64,000 nt of DNA from Vibrio pectenicida (GTDB lineage Bacteria; Pseudomonadota; Gammaproteobacteria; Enterobacterales; Vibrionaceae). Both the position numbers and the translations under genes were made by a program. Below are positions 8,781 through 19,044 of the stretch, one piece after another. Positions within the stretch are counted from its first letter, which is position 1; each line of letters starts with the position of its first letter. The stretch lies in the NCBI GenBank assembly GCA_024347015.1, contig AP024889.1:2170001-2234000 (forward strand). Reading direction: 5' to 3'. The notes below the pieces were generated by a model, which was not told the origin of the DNA, made no database searches, and was given only the letters and a program-made list of their open reading frames with translations.

Positions 8781-9575
8781 TTAACTAGCTCTTAAACCTA
8801 AAGCACTAACATTAGATTTAACAATATTAGTAAAGACTTGCGGGCCCTCAATATGAACATTGTGACCAACTTCATTAATGCAACTGAAAGGCAAACCACT
8901 ATTTACATTCAATTGTTTGAATTTATTGTCCTTTTCACCACATATACAATGTATAGGAATAGTTAGATTCTTAAGCGAATCGAGTAGGAAATCTTGTTTA
9001 GCGAGAGTCGTTGCCATTAGCATAGAGGCGACTGACGAGCCTACATTTTTTAAGCGTTGCCTAATCAAAGCTTTTCGCTGCTCATCGCTAAGTGATTGGA
9101 AGACAGGTTGTTGATACCAGTCATCGAGAACAGTTTCTATGGCTTCGTTGGTAAAACGGGCCCCCCAACAAGAGTCATGGATCAAACGCTGTTTTTTTTG
9201 TTCTTCACTATCGAGGCCAAAATGACCCGATTCGCAGATCAACAGTTGAATATTCAAAGCGGAAAAATAGTGCCTTGCGAGCCCAGTCATCATGATTCGA
9301 GCCCCCATTGAGTATCCCAATAAAACTATAGGTGCTTGGTCAGGAATTTGGTGATGTAATACATGAGATATTTGATCGCAGCACGATTTAAAATCGTCAC
9401 AGTGAATGTTTTGGCTCAAACCGTGCCCCGGTAGATCAATACAGAGTACTGGATAGCTAGACAAAAGCTCTGCACATTGGGCCCAATCGTCACCACTTCC
9501 AAGTAATCCATGTAAGCAAACAATCACCGGCAGATTGTTACGATTAACACTGTTATAGAAATGGCTAGCAAGCAT
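8781..9575 (-). CDS. menH: SHCHC synthase MenH
   Basis: An alpha/beta hydrolase-fold enzyme of 264 residues that eliminates pyruvate from SEPHCHC to give SHCHC. Visible motifs are the oxyanion loop HGLLGSGDDW near residues 22-31, DLPGHGLSQ, and the nucleophile elbow GYSMGARIM near residue 87. A late Asp (CGEKDNKF) and His (EVGHNVHIEG) complete the triad. Its start overlaps the menD 3' end by 11 bp, which points to translational coupling with the preceding enzyme of the pathway. Confidence 0.93.
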   Translation of the reverse strand: MLASHFYNSVNRNNLPVIVCLHGLLGSGDDWAQCAELLSSYPVLCIDLPGHGLSQNIHCDDFKSCCDQISHVLHHQIPDQAPIVLLGYSMGARIMMTGLARHYFSALNIQLLICESGHFGLDSEEQKKQRLIHDSCWGARFTNEAIETVLDDWYQQPVFQSLSDEQRKALIRQRLKNVGSSVASMLMATTLAKQDFLLDSLKNLTIPIHCICGEKDNKFKQLNVNSGLPFSCINEVGHNVHIEGPQVFTNIVKSNVSALGLRAS

Positions 9576-11274
9576 TAATATTTTGAATCACCTCTTTTAG
9601 CTGAAATGAAGCTTGATCTGAAGGTGTTATCAACTCAATCACGAGTGCCCCTTCCCCGCAGGTAAGGTGTTGTTTAACCGTATCGTTGTAATCTGCGAGC
9701 GTTGTTGGTTGTTGATAATGAAGCTCAAACTGTTGTGCTGCGTATTCAAACTTATAGCCATGCGGCATCTGATAAAGTTTACGCTTATGTGCTTTAGAAA
9801 CAGGCAGCAAATCAAAGATTGCCCCGCCATCATTATTGATTACAGCCACAACAATAGGCGCTTTTACATCAGTTAATAGAGCCAATGAGTTAAGATCGTA
9901 CAAAGCAGACGTATCACCCGTAAAAAGGATAGTGGGCCTATTGGTCGAGCGTAATACTCCCGCAGCTGTTGCAATTAATCCATCAATGCCTGAAGCCCCT
10001 CGATTACTATAAACTCTCATGCTTGGAAGGATACCAAACATGTCTACCAAACGAACAAATAGGCTATTTCCAAGCACTACTTGTGTATCATTTGGTAAAT
10101 TTTCTAACGTAGTTGCCAAACCAATTTCAGTGACAGCTTGGCTGGGTATCGCATAACCTTGTGCAAGAGTACGTACTTTTCGAGTGTACATCGCCAATTC
10201 TTCAGCCCACGGAACCATCGGCTGCCGATGGATAGATAAACAACTGTCAATCCATAGGCAGATTTCTGATACATGATGAATTTGCATCAAATGGTTAGGA
10301 TTATCGCGTTCAGGTTTAGAAGAAACATAATGGTATTGTGCCTGCCTTTCTTCAACTTGCTGCTTGACCCACAGGGTAAGCCTCTTCGAAATAAAGCGAG
10401 ATCCAAACTGAAGAATTACATCGGTTTGACTGAGAAACTCTCTAGCCGCAGAGCACTGTAACCAGATATCATAATGCGCCAAGGCACTAGAAACACCAGA
10501 TTGAGGATCGCACAAGCATGGCCAACCTATTGTCTCAGCAAGCTTCTTTGCTAGCCTGGCTTCTTCTATAGTGACATCACCGACTAAGATCACTCCTCTC
10601 GCGGAAAAAAGTGATTGCTCTTGAGCAATAGCAGTCGAGTTGACCATGGATTTACCGCTAAAAGGAGACTCTGAAATCCACCATGCATGAATCGTATCAA
10701 TATAGGTCTGATAAATACTTTTTGCTGGTGATTCATACAAAGGCTCAGGAAAAGGACAATTAAAGTGAATAACTCCACCTTCTTTTTCTTGCTGATACAT
10801 CAATTGATCAATAGAAGTAAGCAGCCAACTTAACGGTACTGATGTGGATGGGCTTGGTAACGTAATTTTTTCCCGAACATGGGATGAGAAAATATTTGTC
10901 TGAACAATCGCCTGATTAGCGCCACAGTTGATATGTTCAATAGGTCTATCCGCTGTTATAACAACCAGCTTTTCACCCGTTAAATTCGCTTCTACAATCG
11001 CAGGTAATAGATTCGCCGCCGCCGTTCCTGAAGTGACAATAATTGCAACCGACTTGTTGCTTGCCTTAGATAGACCGTGAGCCAAAAATGCTAATCCTCG
11101 TTCATCAAAGTGAGTATGTAGCGTCAGATTTGGGTTATCAAAAGCTTCAATAGCAAGAGGAGTCGACCTAGATCCAGGAGCGATGCACACATCTTCAACT
11201 CCAAACCGCACTAATTCTTCAAGTAGCACCTGACTCCAGATTCGATTAAGTACTGCTTGGTTTTTGTCCATCAT
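9565..11274 (-). CDS. menD: SEPHCHC synthase MenD (thiamine-diphosphate dependent)
   Basis: Adds a succinyl-semialdehyde unit from 2-oxoglutarate onto isochorismate. The 569-residue protein has the three-domain ThDP fold. The N-terminal catalytic Glu region includes CIAPGSRSTPLAIEA and TSGTAAANLLPAIVEA. The C-terminal cofactor-binding motif is FTGDTSALYDLNSL with NNDGGAIF. It starts directly after the menF stop, so the two genes are translated in tandem. Length matches the family. Confidence 0.96.
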   Translation of the reverse strand: MMDKNQAVLNRIWSQVLLEELVRFGVEDVCIAPGSRSTPLAIEAFDNPNLTLHTHFDERGLAFLAHGLSKASNKSVAIIVTSGTAAANLLPAIVEANLTGEKLVVITADRPIEHINCGANQAIVQTNIFSSHVREKITLPSPSTSVPLSWLLTSIDQLMYQQEKEGGVIHFNCPFPEPLYESPAKSIYQTYIDTIHAWWISESPFSGKSMVNSTAIAQEQSLFSARGVILVGDVTIEEARLAKKLAETIGWPCLCDPQSGVSSALAHYDIWLQCSAAREFLSQTDVILQFGSRFISKRLTLWVKQQVEERQAQYHYVSSKPERDNPNHLMQIHHVSEICLWIDSCLSIHRQPMVPWAEELAMYTRKVRTLAQGYAIPSQAVTEIGLATTLENLPNDTQVVLGNSLFVRLVDMFGILPSMRVYSNRGASGIDGLIATAAGVLRSTNRPTILFTGDTSALYDLNSLALLTDVKAPIVVAVINNDGGAIFDLLPVSKAHKRKLYQMPHGYKFEYAAQQFELHYQQPTTLADYNDTVKQHLTCGEGALVIELITPSDQASFQLKEVIQNINAC

Positions 11275-12600
11275 CTAAGAAACGGCCTCCAGCTCAGGAG
11301 ATGCTTCAAGCAGAGACAGTAAAGTCGATAATTTTTTGTCCAGCTCGTCCCACTCATTACAAGCGACTGAACCTGCTACAATCCCTGCTCCAGAAAATAG
11401 CTCGATTTGATTTTTTTGAACTAGAGCACTTCGGATTGCGACACAAAATTCTGCATGCTGACAACCAATGAAACCAAAGGAACCTGCATACCAACCACGA
11501 GAAAAAGGTTCATTTTGCTGTATAAAGTCAATCGATTCCTTACGGGGTAAACCTGCGACAGCAGCAGTAGGCTGCAATACGCTTAACAGTTCTATAGGGC
11601 TAACATCCGGCTTAAGGCATACATGAACATCACGCTTAAGATGTTGAACTTTCGATAATTTTACCAAATGAGCTTCTTGATCAACATGAAATCGCTTTGA
11701 ATAAGGTGTAAGGCTCTCAACAATGTCATCTACAACATGACCGTTCTCATTGATATTTTTGGTATCCAAACCAAGCCAGTTCCCTAACTTCATATCTTGC
11801 CTTGAGTTTCCTCCCCGGCCAACAGTTCCTGCTAAAGCTTCGGTATATAAGTTCTGGCCATGTTTCAAATACAAACGTTCTGGGCTAGAACCGATAAAGC
11901 CGCATGAATTGTCCATAGCAAACATAAAATGAAAACTGTTGTGGTTTTTAAGATAGCTTGATTTGAGTAGTTCAGCTGCAGTGACAGTACCATTCATTTC
12001 AAGCAACGTTTTTCTAGCCAATACTACTTTTTTAAAATCATGATTATCAATTCTGACCAAGGCTTTGGCCACCAACTCTGACCACTTCACTTTATCTGGA
12101 CAATGTGTAAGATTTTTTATGCCTGTCGAAAGCGGCTTAATAGGAATAATATCGGCCACAAGTTCTCGTAGGCGAGCTAATACATACTGCTTATCATGAT
12201 TCAAATTTACTGCAAGAGACCATTGAGTACCTTCTCTGATCAGTTCTGCTAACGGCAGAATAAAAAAATGAGACTTTGAGGCTAATTCGGGACAAGGTTG
12301 TCTACCAAAAGGACTCCCCCCCCATATACGCTGCCCCATAGATAACAAACTATGACCAATTTTCGCATCAGGAAAAGCCTCCAATTGTCCTAGTGCCACC
12401 ACCTCTTCGCGAGCGTCACGAGACTGCCAGTAGAATTTAGGGAAAAGTGACTGAGCATCCATCCAATCAATACCGTCAATATTTAACGTACTTTGAAAGT
12501 TGTATACCAGACGCTTCTCATTGGTTGTTGCTGTTTTTACACGCTGAATCAGGTGCGTAACAGCTTGATGAAACAATGACAAACCCACCTCGCTATACAT
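11275..12600 (-). CDS. menF: Isochorismate synthase MenF
   Basis: Converts chorismate to isochorismate and is the entry enzyme and first gene of the men operon. The 441-residue chain carries the chorismate-utilising domain: VVLARKTLLEMNGTV, FMFAMDNSCGFIGSSPERLY, EALAGTVGRGG, a QPTAAVAGLPRKES motif and the terminal FSGAGIVAGSVACNEWDELD. A tract of eight G (coding strand) at 12316-12323 encodes part of WGGSPFG; the frame is intact. The promoter must lie in the 196-bp region shared with divergent alaA. Confidence 0.95.
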   Translation of the reverse strand: MYSEVGLSLFHQAVTHLIQRVKTATTNEKRLVYNFQSTLNIDGIDWMDAQSLFPKFYWQSRDAREEVVALGQLEAFPDAKIGHSLLSMGQRIWGGSPFGRQPCPELASKSHFFILPLAELIREGTQWSLAVNLNHDKQYVLARLRELVADIIPIKPLSTGIKNLTHCPDKVKWSELVAKALVRIDNHDFKKVVLARKTLLEMNGTVTAAELLKSSYLKNHNSFHFMFAMDNSCGFIGSSPERLYLKHGQNLYTEALAGTVGRGGNSRQDMKLGNWLGLDTKNINENGHVVDDIVESLTPYSKRFHVDQEAHLVKLSKVQHLKRDVHVCLKPDVSPIELLSVLQPTAAVAGLPRKESIDFIQQNEPFSRGWYAGSFGFIGCQHAEFCVAIRSALVQKNQIELFSGAGIVAGSVACNEWDELDKKLSTLLSLLEASPELEAVS

Positions 12601-12796
12601 CAGAAACGTTATTTATTTTACACCGTCAATTTTTGTATTACCCCCACTCAGATCAATGTTGTAGCCCGTGATATACCAAATTTGGAAAATAGTACCTATC
12701 AATGACAAAAGACGTATTTGGATAGTTTTTTATTCTAAAAAATGTGTTTTTGATGTAGTTTAATAAAGAAATAAAAACTATTTTAGGTTGTATACA

Positions 12797-14011
12797 ATGC
12801 AAGATATCGAGATGTCGTCAAAACTCGATAATGTCTGCTATGACATTAGGGGACCAGTACTCAAACATGCTAAGCGAATGGAAGAAGAAGGGCATAAAAT
12901 ACTAAAGCTTAATATTGGCAACCCAGCTCCCTTTGGCTTTGATGCACCTGACGAAATTTTGGTTGATGTCATTCGTAATTTACCGACATCCCAGGGCTAT
13001 TGTGATTCTAAGGGTATATATTCAGCACGCAAAGCCGTGGTGCAATATTATCAGCGTAAAGGTATCCACTCTCTGGATGTAGAGGACGTTTATATTGGCA
13101 ATGGCGTTTCTGAACTTATAGTGATGGCTATGCAAGCATTACTTGATAACGGCGATGAAATGTTAGTCCCAGCGCCAGATTATCCACTTTGGACGGCTTC
13201 TGTAGCTCTCTCTGGCGGTAACGCCGTACATTATCGTTGTGACGAGCAGTCCGACTGGTATCCAGATTTGGAAGACATCCGTAAAAAGATCACACCAAAG
13301 ACGCGTGGTATAGTATTAATCAACCCGAACAACCCAACTGGTGCTGTGTATAGCCGCGATTTTTTACTGGAAGTGATAGAAATTGCGCGCCAGCATAAAC
13401 TGATCATCTTTGCTGATGAGATATACGATAAAGTCCTTTACGATGGCGCAACTCATACCTCTGTTGCAACTCTCACCGAAGATCTTCTCGTAGTCACTTT
13501 CAATGGATTATCCAAAGCATACCGTGTATGCGGTTTCCGTGGCGGCTGGATGTTCCTGACAGGGCCAAAACATCTTGCGCAAGGCTACATCAATGGTCTC
13601 GATATGCTAGCGTCTATGCGCTTATGTGCAAATGTTCCCATGCAACATGCAATCCAGACTGCACTAGGTGGATATCAAAGTATCAACGAATTGATTCTTC
13701 CCGGAGGTCGATTGTTGGAGCAACGTGATCGCGCCTATGAACTAATCAATCAAATACCTGGTATATCGTGCGTTAAGCCCAAAGGTGCAATGTATTTGTT
13801 TCCCAAAATTGATACTAAGATGTATAACATCAAAAACGACCAACAAATGGTTCTCGATTTTCTGATTCAGGAAAAAGTACTCCTAGTTCAAGGTTCAGGG
13901 TTCAACTGGCCAGAACCTGATCATTTTCGTATCGTAACCTTACCGCATGTAGAAGAATTAGAAATGGCAATAGGACGCTTTGAACGCTTCCTAACAACTT
14001 ATAGCCAGTGA
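12797..14011 (+). CDS. alaA: Alanine transaminase AlaA
   Basis: A PLP-dependent class I aminotransferase of 404 residues that makes alanine from pyruvate and glutamate. It aligns nearly residue for residue with the enterobacterial protein (SSKLDNVCYDIRGPVLKHA, LNIGNPAPFGFDAPDEILVD). The PLP lysine is in FNGLSKAYRVCGFRGGW, and NPNNPTGAVY and FADEIYDKVLYD are also present. ATG 12797 reproduces the expected N-terminus, and AGG lies 9 nt upstream; the longer frame from TTG 12788 is rejected. yfbR follows 118 bp downstream in the same order as in enterobacteria. Confidence 0.96.
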   Translation: MQDIEMSSKLDNVCYDIRGPVLKHAKRMEEEGHKILKLNIGNPAPFGFDAPDEILVDVIRNLPTSQGYCDSKGIYSARKAVVQYYQRKGIHSLDVEDVYIGNGVSELIVMAMQALLDNGDEMLVPAPDYPLWTASVALSGGNAVHYRCDEQSDWYPDLEDIRKKITPKTRGIVLINPNNPTGAVYSRDFLLEVIEIARQHKLIIFADEIYDKVLYDGATHTSVATLTEDLLVVTFNGLSKAYRVCGFRGGWMFLTGPKHLAQGYINGLDMLASMRLCANVPMQHAIQTALGGYQSINELILPGGRLLEQRDRAYELINQIPGISCVKPKGAMYLFPKIDTKMYNIKNDQQMVLDFLIQEKVLLVQGSGFNWPEPDHFRIVTLPHVEELEMAIGRFERFLTTYSQ

Positions 14012-14129
14012 TCTAACAGGCCTAATCAACCAAGTAAAGGGTACTACATCAGTGCTCTTCTGGTTGATATAAATTAGGCAAATAAAATGACTTACACTTA
14101 TCTAAAACCAAGATTTATAAGGAAACGTT

Positions 14130-14723
14130 GTGAAACAAAGTACTTTTATGGCATGGGTAACCCGCATGCCCTTAATTAAGCGCTGGGCTTTAATGCATTG
14201 CTTTCAAACAGAAAATGTTTCTGAGCACTCTCACCAAGTATCCGTTATTGCTCACCTTCTCACTGTGATCAAAAACAAACGCTACAATGGTAATTTAAAC
14301 CCAGAAAAAGCTGCTGTTGTAGCCATTTACCACGAAATTTCTGAAACTAAACTTCAGGATATGAATTCAAAAACTAAGTACCATAGCCCCGAGTTCACCG
14401 CAGCCTTTAAGAAACTTGAAGATATTGCTGAACAAGAGTGCCTAGATACACTACCTACCGATTTGCGTGATGAATTCTCAAATTTGTTAGTACAAAAAAA
14501 TGTAGATGCGGATTATAAGGCCATTGTCAAAGCTGCAGATATCCTTGCCGCTTATATAAAAACCTTAAATGAGCTTAGATTTAACAATAATGAATTTTTG
14601 CATGTTAAAGAAGGACTAGAACCACGTATCGAGCAGTTGATTTCAACCATGCCTGAAGTCAAAGACTTTATGGATATTTTCTGTGATAGCTGCACTACCA
14701 CATTTGATAATATCTCTGGTTAA
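14130..14723 (+). CDS. yfbR: 5'-Deoxynucleotidase YfbR (HD domain)
   Basis: Hydrolyses deoxyribonucleoside 5'-monophosphates, a housekeeping nucleotide-pool enzyme in the cytoplasm. The 197-residue protein has the HD-superfamily metal site: the His in TENVSEHSHQV, the His in VVAIYHEISETKLQDM and a later Asp in IVKAADILAAYIK. Length and motif spacing match the E. coli enzyme. AAGGAAA lies before ATG 14130. It converges on the outer-membrane-protein gene at 14733 with only 9 bp between the two stops. Confidence 0.95.
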   Translation: MKQSTFMAWVTRMPLIKRWALMHCFQTENVSEHSHQVSVIAHLLTVIKNKRYNGNLNPEKAAVVAIYHEISETKLQDMNSKTKYHSPEFTAAFKKLEDIAEQECLDTLPTDLRDEFSNLLVQKNVDADYKAIVKAADILAAYIKTLNELRFNNNEFLHVKEGLEPRIEQLISTMPEVKDFMDIFCDSCTTTFDNISG

Positions 14724-14732
14724 GAGTGTCGG

Positions 14733-15806
14733 TTACAGGCTTTTAGTATTAAAGCTAAAGCCAAATAACACAAATCGCTCAATCTCACTGGAGTAATTGT
14801 TTTTTGCTAGCCCCGTATGCAGTTTGAGCTTTACATTTTTTGATAAATTTTTCACAAAGCCAATATGGTGGGACTGAAACTGATTTTCATTAAGAGACTT
14901 TGAAAGTAAAGCGCCTGTATTAGGCTGCTGACTAGAAATAGCACTAAAATCATTCTGCGCTTCGCTTTCTCCATACGTGTAGTAAAGAACCCATGTTTTA
15001 GAGGGCCTAAACGCTGCGTGCATTCTTAGCCTGTAGCCATCAAAAACCGTGTACAAATCCTCCTTATAATCATTTACCGTGTATTTAAATGAAAATATAA
15101 ACGGTCTAATTGGCACATTGAGTACAGCGTTATAATAGTAAGATACTTTATCTTTAAGCTCGACAGTATTAGGAAGGCCAACTAAGCTTCCTTGAATATT
15201 ACTCAGGGTTGTACTTGTGAGATCTACTCTAGTTTCGGCAAAACTCAGTATAGTTGAGAAATATTTCCATTTACTGCGAAATTCAGCGCCATACGGAATG
15301 TACATATCGAGAGTATTGGCCCCAAAGTCATTATTACTTGAACGTCCAGAAACTACACGAAGGTGGTGTTTATCCCAGTCATAGCGCCACTGAAAACCAT
15401 CATAGGAAGTAACATTTAGAGGGGTAACTTCTCTTTGTAAAGATAACCAAGGGTAATTCATGGCATTATAGACATTTTCATTAAAGATGTGCAGCCGCCC
15501 TAATGCAAACCAACCCAACGACTCTGAAGACTTGGCTGCATAAAGCTCTGACACCCCTATATCATTTTCATATAGCCTCGATAAAAAGCTGGTATGGAAG
15601 TACACGTCCTGCCATGATTCATCGATCGTGAATTTTACGTATGAATCACCAATCCCCCCGCCTTTAATATAAGTTTCATCGACAGGCGCATAAAAAACAT
15701 TACCACTAAATGTCGCATCAAGCCCGTAACTAGGTAGTGTTGTGAGAGCTACATATCCAGCAAGCAGAAAACGCAATAGCATCGATCGCAATCTCGGCAT
15801 AATCAT
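14733..15806 (-). CDS. Predicted outer-membrane beta-barrel protein, unrecognised
   Basis: A 357-residue protein with a cleavable signal peptide (MLLRFLLAGYVALTTLPSYG, then LDATFSG). Many short alternating hydrophobic/polar strands with Tyr and Trp follow, as in porin-like barrels. Examples are KWKYFSTILSFAETRVDLT, FIFSFKYTVNDYKEDLY and TWVLYYTYGESEAQ. It ends in a strand (FVLFGFSFN) with a short TKSL tail rather than a terminal Phe, which is mildly unusual for Bam substrates. Its ATG overlaps the chemoreceptor stop as TAATG, so it is the coupled last gene of that operon. I cannot name the family or the substrate. Confidence 0.7.
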   Translation of the reverse strand: MIMPRLRSMLLRFLLAGYVALTTLPSYGLDATFSGNVFYAPVDETYIKGGGIGDSYVKFTIDESWQDVYFHTSFLSRLYENDIGVSELYAAKSSESLGWFALGRLHIFNENVYNAMNYPWLSLQREVTPLNVTSYDGFQWRYDWDKHHLRVVSGRSSNNDFGANTLDMYIPYGAEFRSKWKYFSTILSFAETRVDLTSTTLSNIQGSLVGLPNTVELKDKVSYYYNAVLNVPIRPFIFSFKYTVNDYKEDLYTVFDGYRLRMHAAFRPSKTWVLYYTYGESEAQNDFSAISSQQPNTGALLSKSLNENQFQSHHIGFVKNLSKNVKLKLHTGLAKNNYSSEIERFVLFGFSFNTKSL

Positions 15807-17419
15807 TATTTAGAAAATTGACTAATCGCTTGTGACAAACTGGAAGATAAGTCCGCTAACTCAACAGATAGATCACCTACTTTTCCGACTGTATCCAGGG
15901 TTGTGCCTATAGATCCTCGCGAGTTGACTGTATTCAATTTCACTTTTTCGGTTGCGCGCATTTGTTCGTCTGTCGCCGACTTAATTGACGCACTTTGAGC
16001 CTGAATGTCTTTCACTTGTTGAGAAATCAATTGTAGTGACTCTCCAGCTTTAGAAACCATTTCAGCATTGGACTGCGCTCTGTCTTTCGAGGTTTCAAGT
16101 ACGCTGTTGGCACTTTGAACTGACTCAATTAAATTGCTCAATAAAGAGTTTATTTGCTCAGTCGAATTCACTGTTCTTGAAGCAAGCTCCCTTACTTCTT
16201 CGGCTACCACCGCAAAACCACGGCCTTGCTCACCGGCACGGGCAGCCTCAATTGCCGCATTGAGGGCAAGTAAATTTGTCTGATCTGCAATATCATTAAT
16301 AACACTTAAAATGCTGGTCACATTTTCAGTATCAGCCGCCAGATTTTGAATAACAGAGAAAGTATTTTGCATATCCTCTTGTAGCTGTTCAGACTGCGTT
16401 ACTGAGCGATTCATTTTCTCTTCACAAGAGCTCAATTCTTGCTCAGCCTCAATAATCAAATCGGATGTTTCGGTTGTTGATGTGGCCACATGTTCAACAC
16501 TTTGCGCTAACGCTGACATTTCATCAACAAGCTCCGTGGATAGATTATTCAAATCCTCCATAGCATTACTAGAGCTGGAAGTACTGACTTTAAGTTTGTC
16601 TGAAATATTAAGCATAGGGTTACAAACCGCTACAACGGCAGCAACCGACTTCTCAAGATTAGCTATAAAAGCATTAAAATTGCGAGCAAGCTGACCTGTT
16701 TCGTCATTGCTCCTTGGTTTCAGGCGATAAGTCAAATCACCTCGACCTTGGCTTAACTTGGCCAAGTTATCAGATATATTTAAAATAGAGACAGTCACAT
16801 TTCTAGCTATCAATTGGGCAATGACAACAACCAATAACACCGAGATAGACGATATCGCCAAGATGATTTTTAACTGATTTTCTAGAGCATTATTGCTTTC
16901 AATTGCCAGCTGGTTTAACTTATTTCGTTCCTGTTCAACGACTACATCAATTTCAGCAACTAACTTTTCGTAAATAGTGCTCTTTTGGTTTGCCGCTTGA
17001 CTTAGTGCTTCAAATCCACCTTCAAAATCTCCACCCAACATAGCCTGTGATACCATTTCAGATAAGCGAACATATTCACTTAAATCATCAAGCACTACTT
17101 GCTCAACCGTGTCAGAGCTTGTCAGTAATAAATTGAGCTTTTGTGCTAAGGCATCAGCACTTGCGCGAGCATCTTGCAAGATATCTTCATCTCCAAAGGT
17201 GACACTTTGGGTGAAAAGATCTTCTACACCTTTAATAGCAACACTTGAAAGCTCAGCCGCAATAGTATTAGAAAATTGCTGCCCAGTCAGCTTATCAAGA
17301 AATACGGTATTTGAAGAAATTGAGCTAATGTTCAGATAACCAATAGATAGGAAAGCGCAAAGCGCAATAGCTGTGATCGAATGAATTTTCATTCGTATAG
17401 AAAGGTACATTGACTTCAT
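15806..17419 (-). CDS. Methyl-accepting chemotaxis protein
   Basis: A 537-residue transmembrane chemoreceptor. A signal anchor lies at residues about 10-30. A helical periplasmic sensor of roughly 160 residues follows, then a second membrane span ([23 protein letters not shown]). A HAMP domain ends in [27 protein letters not shown]. The cytoplasmic signalling hairpin has the invariant [20 protein letters not shown] tip and [18 protein letters not shown] 17419 is chosen because GGAG lies 5 nt upstream; the longer frame starts at GTG 17434. It sits between genes for a PstS-like binding protein and a beta-barrel, which suggests it reports on a ligand those proteins handle. Confidence 0.93.
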   Translation of the reverse strand: MKSMYLSIRMKIHSITAIALCAFLSIGYLNISSISSNTVFLDKLTGQQFSNTIAAELSSVAIKGVEDLFTQSVTFGDEDILQDARASADALAQKLNLLLTSSDTVEQVVLDDLSEYVRLSEMVSQAMLGGDFEGGFEALSQAANQKSTIYEKLVAEIDVVVEQERNKLNQLAIESNNALENQLKIILAISSISVLLVVVIAQLIARNVTVSILNISDNLAKLSQGRGDLTYRLKPRSNDETGQLARNFNAFIANLEKSVAAVVAVCNPMLNISDKLKVSTSSSSNAMEDLNNLSTELVDEMSALAQSVEHVATSTTETSDLIIEAEQELSSCEEKMNRSVTQSEQLQEDMQNTFSVIQNLAADTENVTSILSVINDIADQTNLLALNAAIEAARAGEQGRGFAVVAEEVRELASRTVNSTEQINSLLSNLIESVQSANSVLETSKDRAQSNAEMVSKAGESLQLISQQVKDIQAQSASIKSATDEQMRATEKVKLNTVNSRGSIGTTLDTVGKVGDLSVELADLSSSLSQAISQFSK

Positions 17420-17511
17420 AGTGACTCCAAACACCAGATAAGAGGCTTACTCAAAGACACTGTTAAGCCTCTTAATATTTAAAATTCACCAACAACTTTG
17501 ACGTTATATAC

Positions 17512-17922
17512 TTAAAACTCACCAATAACTTTAACAGAATCGTTCACGCTGCCTTTATCGATGTAGCCAATTAAGTCGGGGTTATTTGCTATTAATTGGA
17601 GTACCTCACTATCACTATCAACTTCTTTTGGAGGTGTTCCTTTCCCCGTGAATATAAGCTTAGACCAATATGCTTTATATTGTGAGCTTGATTTTCCGAC
17701 AACGTTTTGGTTGAATTCACCCGCTAATGCACTAGACGACGAGTGAGCAATAGGAATAACCGGCTTACCATCAGGTAGCTTCTTATCCAAGTTTAAATAA
17801 ATACGCGAAATTTGTTTTTTATCTAACGTTGCGGTACTCGATTTGTTAACAATCACGGCGACTGCTGACAATGCCTGAGCTGAAAAAAGCAACGACACTA
17901 ATAAAGTAAGTACTGTTTTCAT
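17512..17922 (-). CDS. Small PstS-like (PBP-like) periplasmic binding protein
   Basis: A 136-residue secreted protein with a clear signal peptide (MKTVLTLLVSLLFSAQALSA). The mature part is one lobe of a phosphate-binding-protein-like domain: VIVNKSSTATLDKKQISRIYL, LPDGKPVIPIAH, FNQNVVGKSSSQYKAYWSKLIFTGKGTPP and the last NPDLIGYIDK. Such short proteins are often annotated as phosphate ABC transporter binding proteins, but no permease is nearby and phosphate is not shown to be the ligand. The start has AAGGGGG 4 nt upstream, and only 9 bp separate it from the porin stop. It is second in a four-gene operon. Confidence 0.8.
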   Translation of the reverse strand: MKTVLTLLVSLLFSAQALSAVAVIVNKSSTATLDKKQISRIYLNLDKKLPDGKPVIPIAHSSSSALAGEFNQNVVGKSSSQYKAYWSKLIFTGKGTPPKEVDSDSEVLQLIANNPDLIGYIDKGSVNDSVKVIGEF

Positions 17923-17931
17923 GTGACCCCC

Positions 17932-19044
17932 TTAAAATATTATGCTGACGCCAGTTCTAAAAAACTGAGTATCTTGATCGATGTAGTCATCATCGGTAAA
18001 GCCATACTCAAATTTCAGCGCTGCATTTGGGTGGAAATCATAACGAAGCCCTACAATATGGGTTTTATCCTCTGTCAATACACCATCAGCGACAGTTTTT
18101 GCACCACTGTAACGGGGATCAGACGTGGATATTTTATCTAAATCATTAGATTTTTCCGAGCTTGAATAGGAATAGTGAAGGGTGTATTCATTGTATCTAT
18201 ACCCAATAGTTGTCAAGAAGCGATCGTCTTCAGCAATCGATATAACATCATCATCGAATCTGACCTCTGCGTATTCAACCCCAAAGTAGTAGCTGCCAGG
18301 ATCATAATACCCCGCAACACCCGCAATATGTCCACCCATGTCTTTAGGTAAGAAAGCATTGGGTAAATCTGGGGAATTATTCTGAATGGTATCTAGATTT
18401 GAGTTGACGAGTGTTATGTCAAACTGTGAAAAAATTAACTTGGTTTTGATATCCCCATAGTTAAGATCAAAGTTAGAAATGATGTCATAGTTACCTGATA
18501 AAGTACCTGCACTCAATGTTACCTCTCGCTTCCCTGAACCTAAATAAATCGCATAATCAAAAGAGTTAAAATTATTGGTGTAGTAGAAGTTGATACCATC
18601 ATAGTTAGTCACATTGGCAGCATACACCTCTATTGGTGGTGAAATCCAACTGTACGCATAGCTTACGTCTAAGTATTCAGAATAAAAGTAAAAAGGTGCT
18701 CTTAGGCGTCCGACTTTAACATCTGCATTGTCGTTAATTTGATACTTGACGTAAGCCCATTCAAATTCAGGGTCAAAATCATTCTTTCCTCTTGCCACAA
18801 GCTGAACAGTTGCACTTAAACCATCTGATAAATCTGAAGAGCCTTGCAAACCTACCACAGATAAGTTGTCCATTTCGAGCTCATCAGTCAACGTATCGTA
18901 TGACGTACCACCATCAAAAGTTTTACCCGCAGCTATGGTTGCATATCCTCTCCAATCAATCTCAGCAAATACTGTAGCTGGGTAAAGAATACACACAGTG
19001 CTTAGCGCTAAGGTTAATTTATTCATATTTCCTAGCTTTTCCAT
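17932..19044 (-). CDS. Porin-like outer-membrane protein
   Basis: A 370-residue protein with a signal peptide (LTLALSTVCILYPATVFA), about sixteen amphipathic strands and a terminal aromatic residue (RTGVSIIF), the standard Bam recognition end. Strand text is typical of gram-negative porins (NADVKVGRLRAPFYFYSEYLDVSYAYSW). ATG 19044 has AGGA 8 nt upstream; ATG 19026, directly before the signal core, is an alternative start. It leads the operon porin, PstS-like protein, chemoreceptor, second barrel. The substrate is not evident. Confidence 0.82.
   Translation of the reverse strand: MEKLGNMNKLTLALSTVCILYPATVFAEIDWRGYATIAAGKTFDGGTSYDTLTDELEMDNLSVVGLQGSSDLSDGLSATVQLVARGKNDFDPEFEWAYVKYQINDNADVKVGRLRAPFYFYSEYLDVSYAYSWISPPIEVYAANVTNYDGINFYYTNNFNSFDYAIYLGSGKREVTLSAGTLSGNYDIISNFDLNYGDIKTKLIFSQFDITLVNSNLDTIQNNSPDLPNAFLPKDMGGHIAGVAGYYDPGSYYFGVEYAEVRFDDDVISIAEDDRFLTTIGYRYNEYTLHYSYSSSEKSNDLDKISTSDPRYSGAKTVADGVLTEDKTHIVGLRYDFHPNAALKFEYGFTDDDYIDQDTQFFRTGVSIIF

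Noticed and set aside
12316..12323. Run of eight G (coding strand) in menF as a phase-variation tract
   Set aside because: The frame is intact and the tract encodes ordinary residues; nothing else suggests phase variation of menaquinone synthesis.
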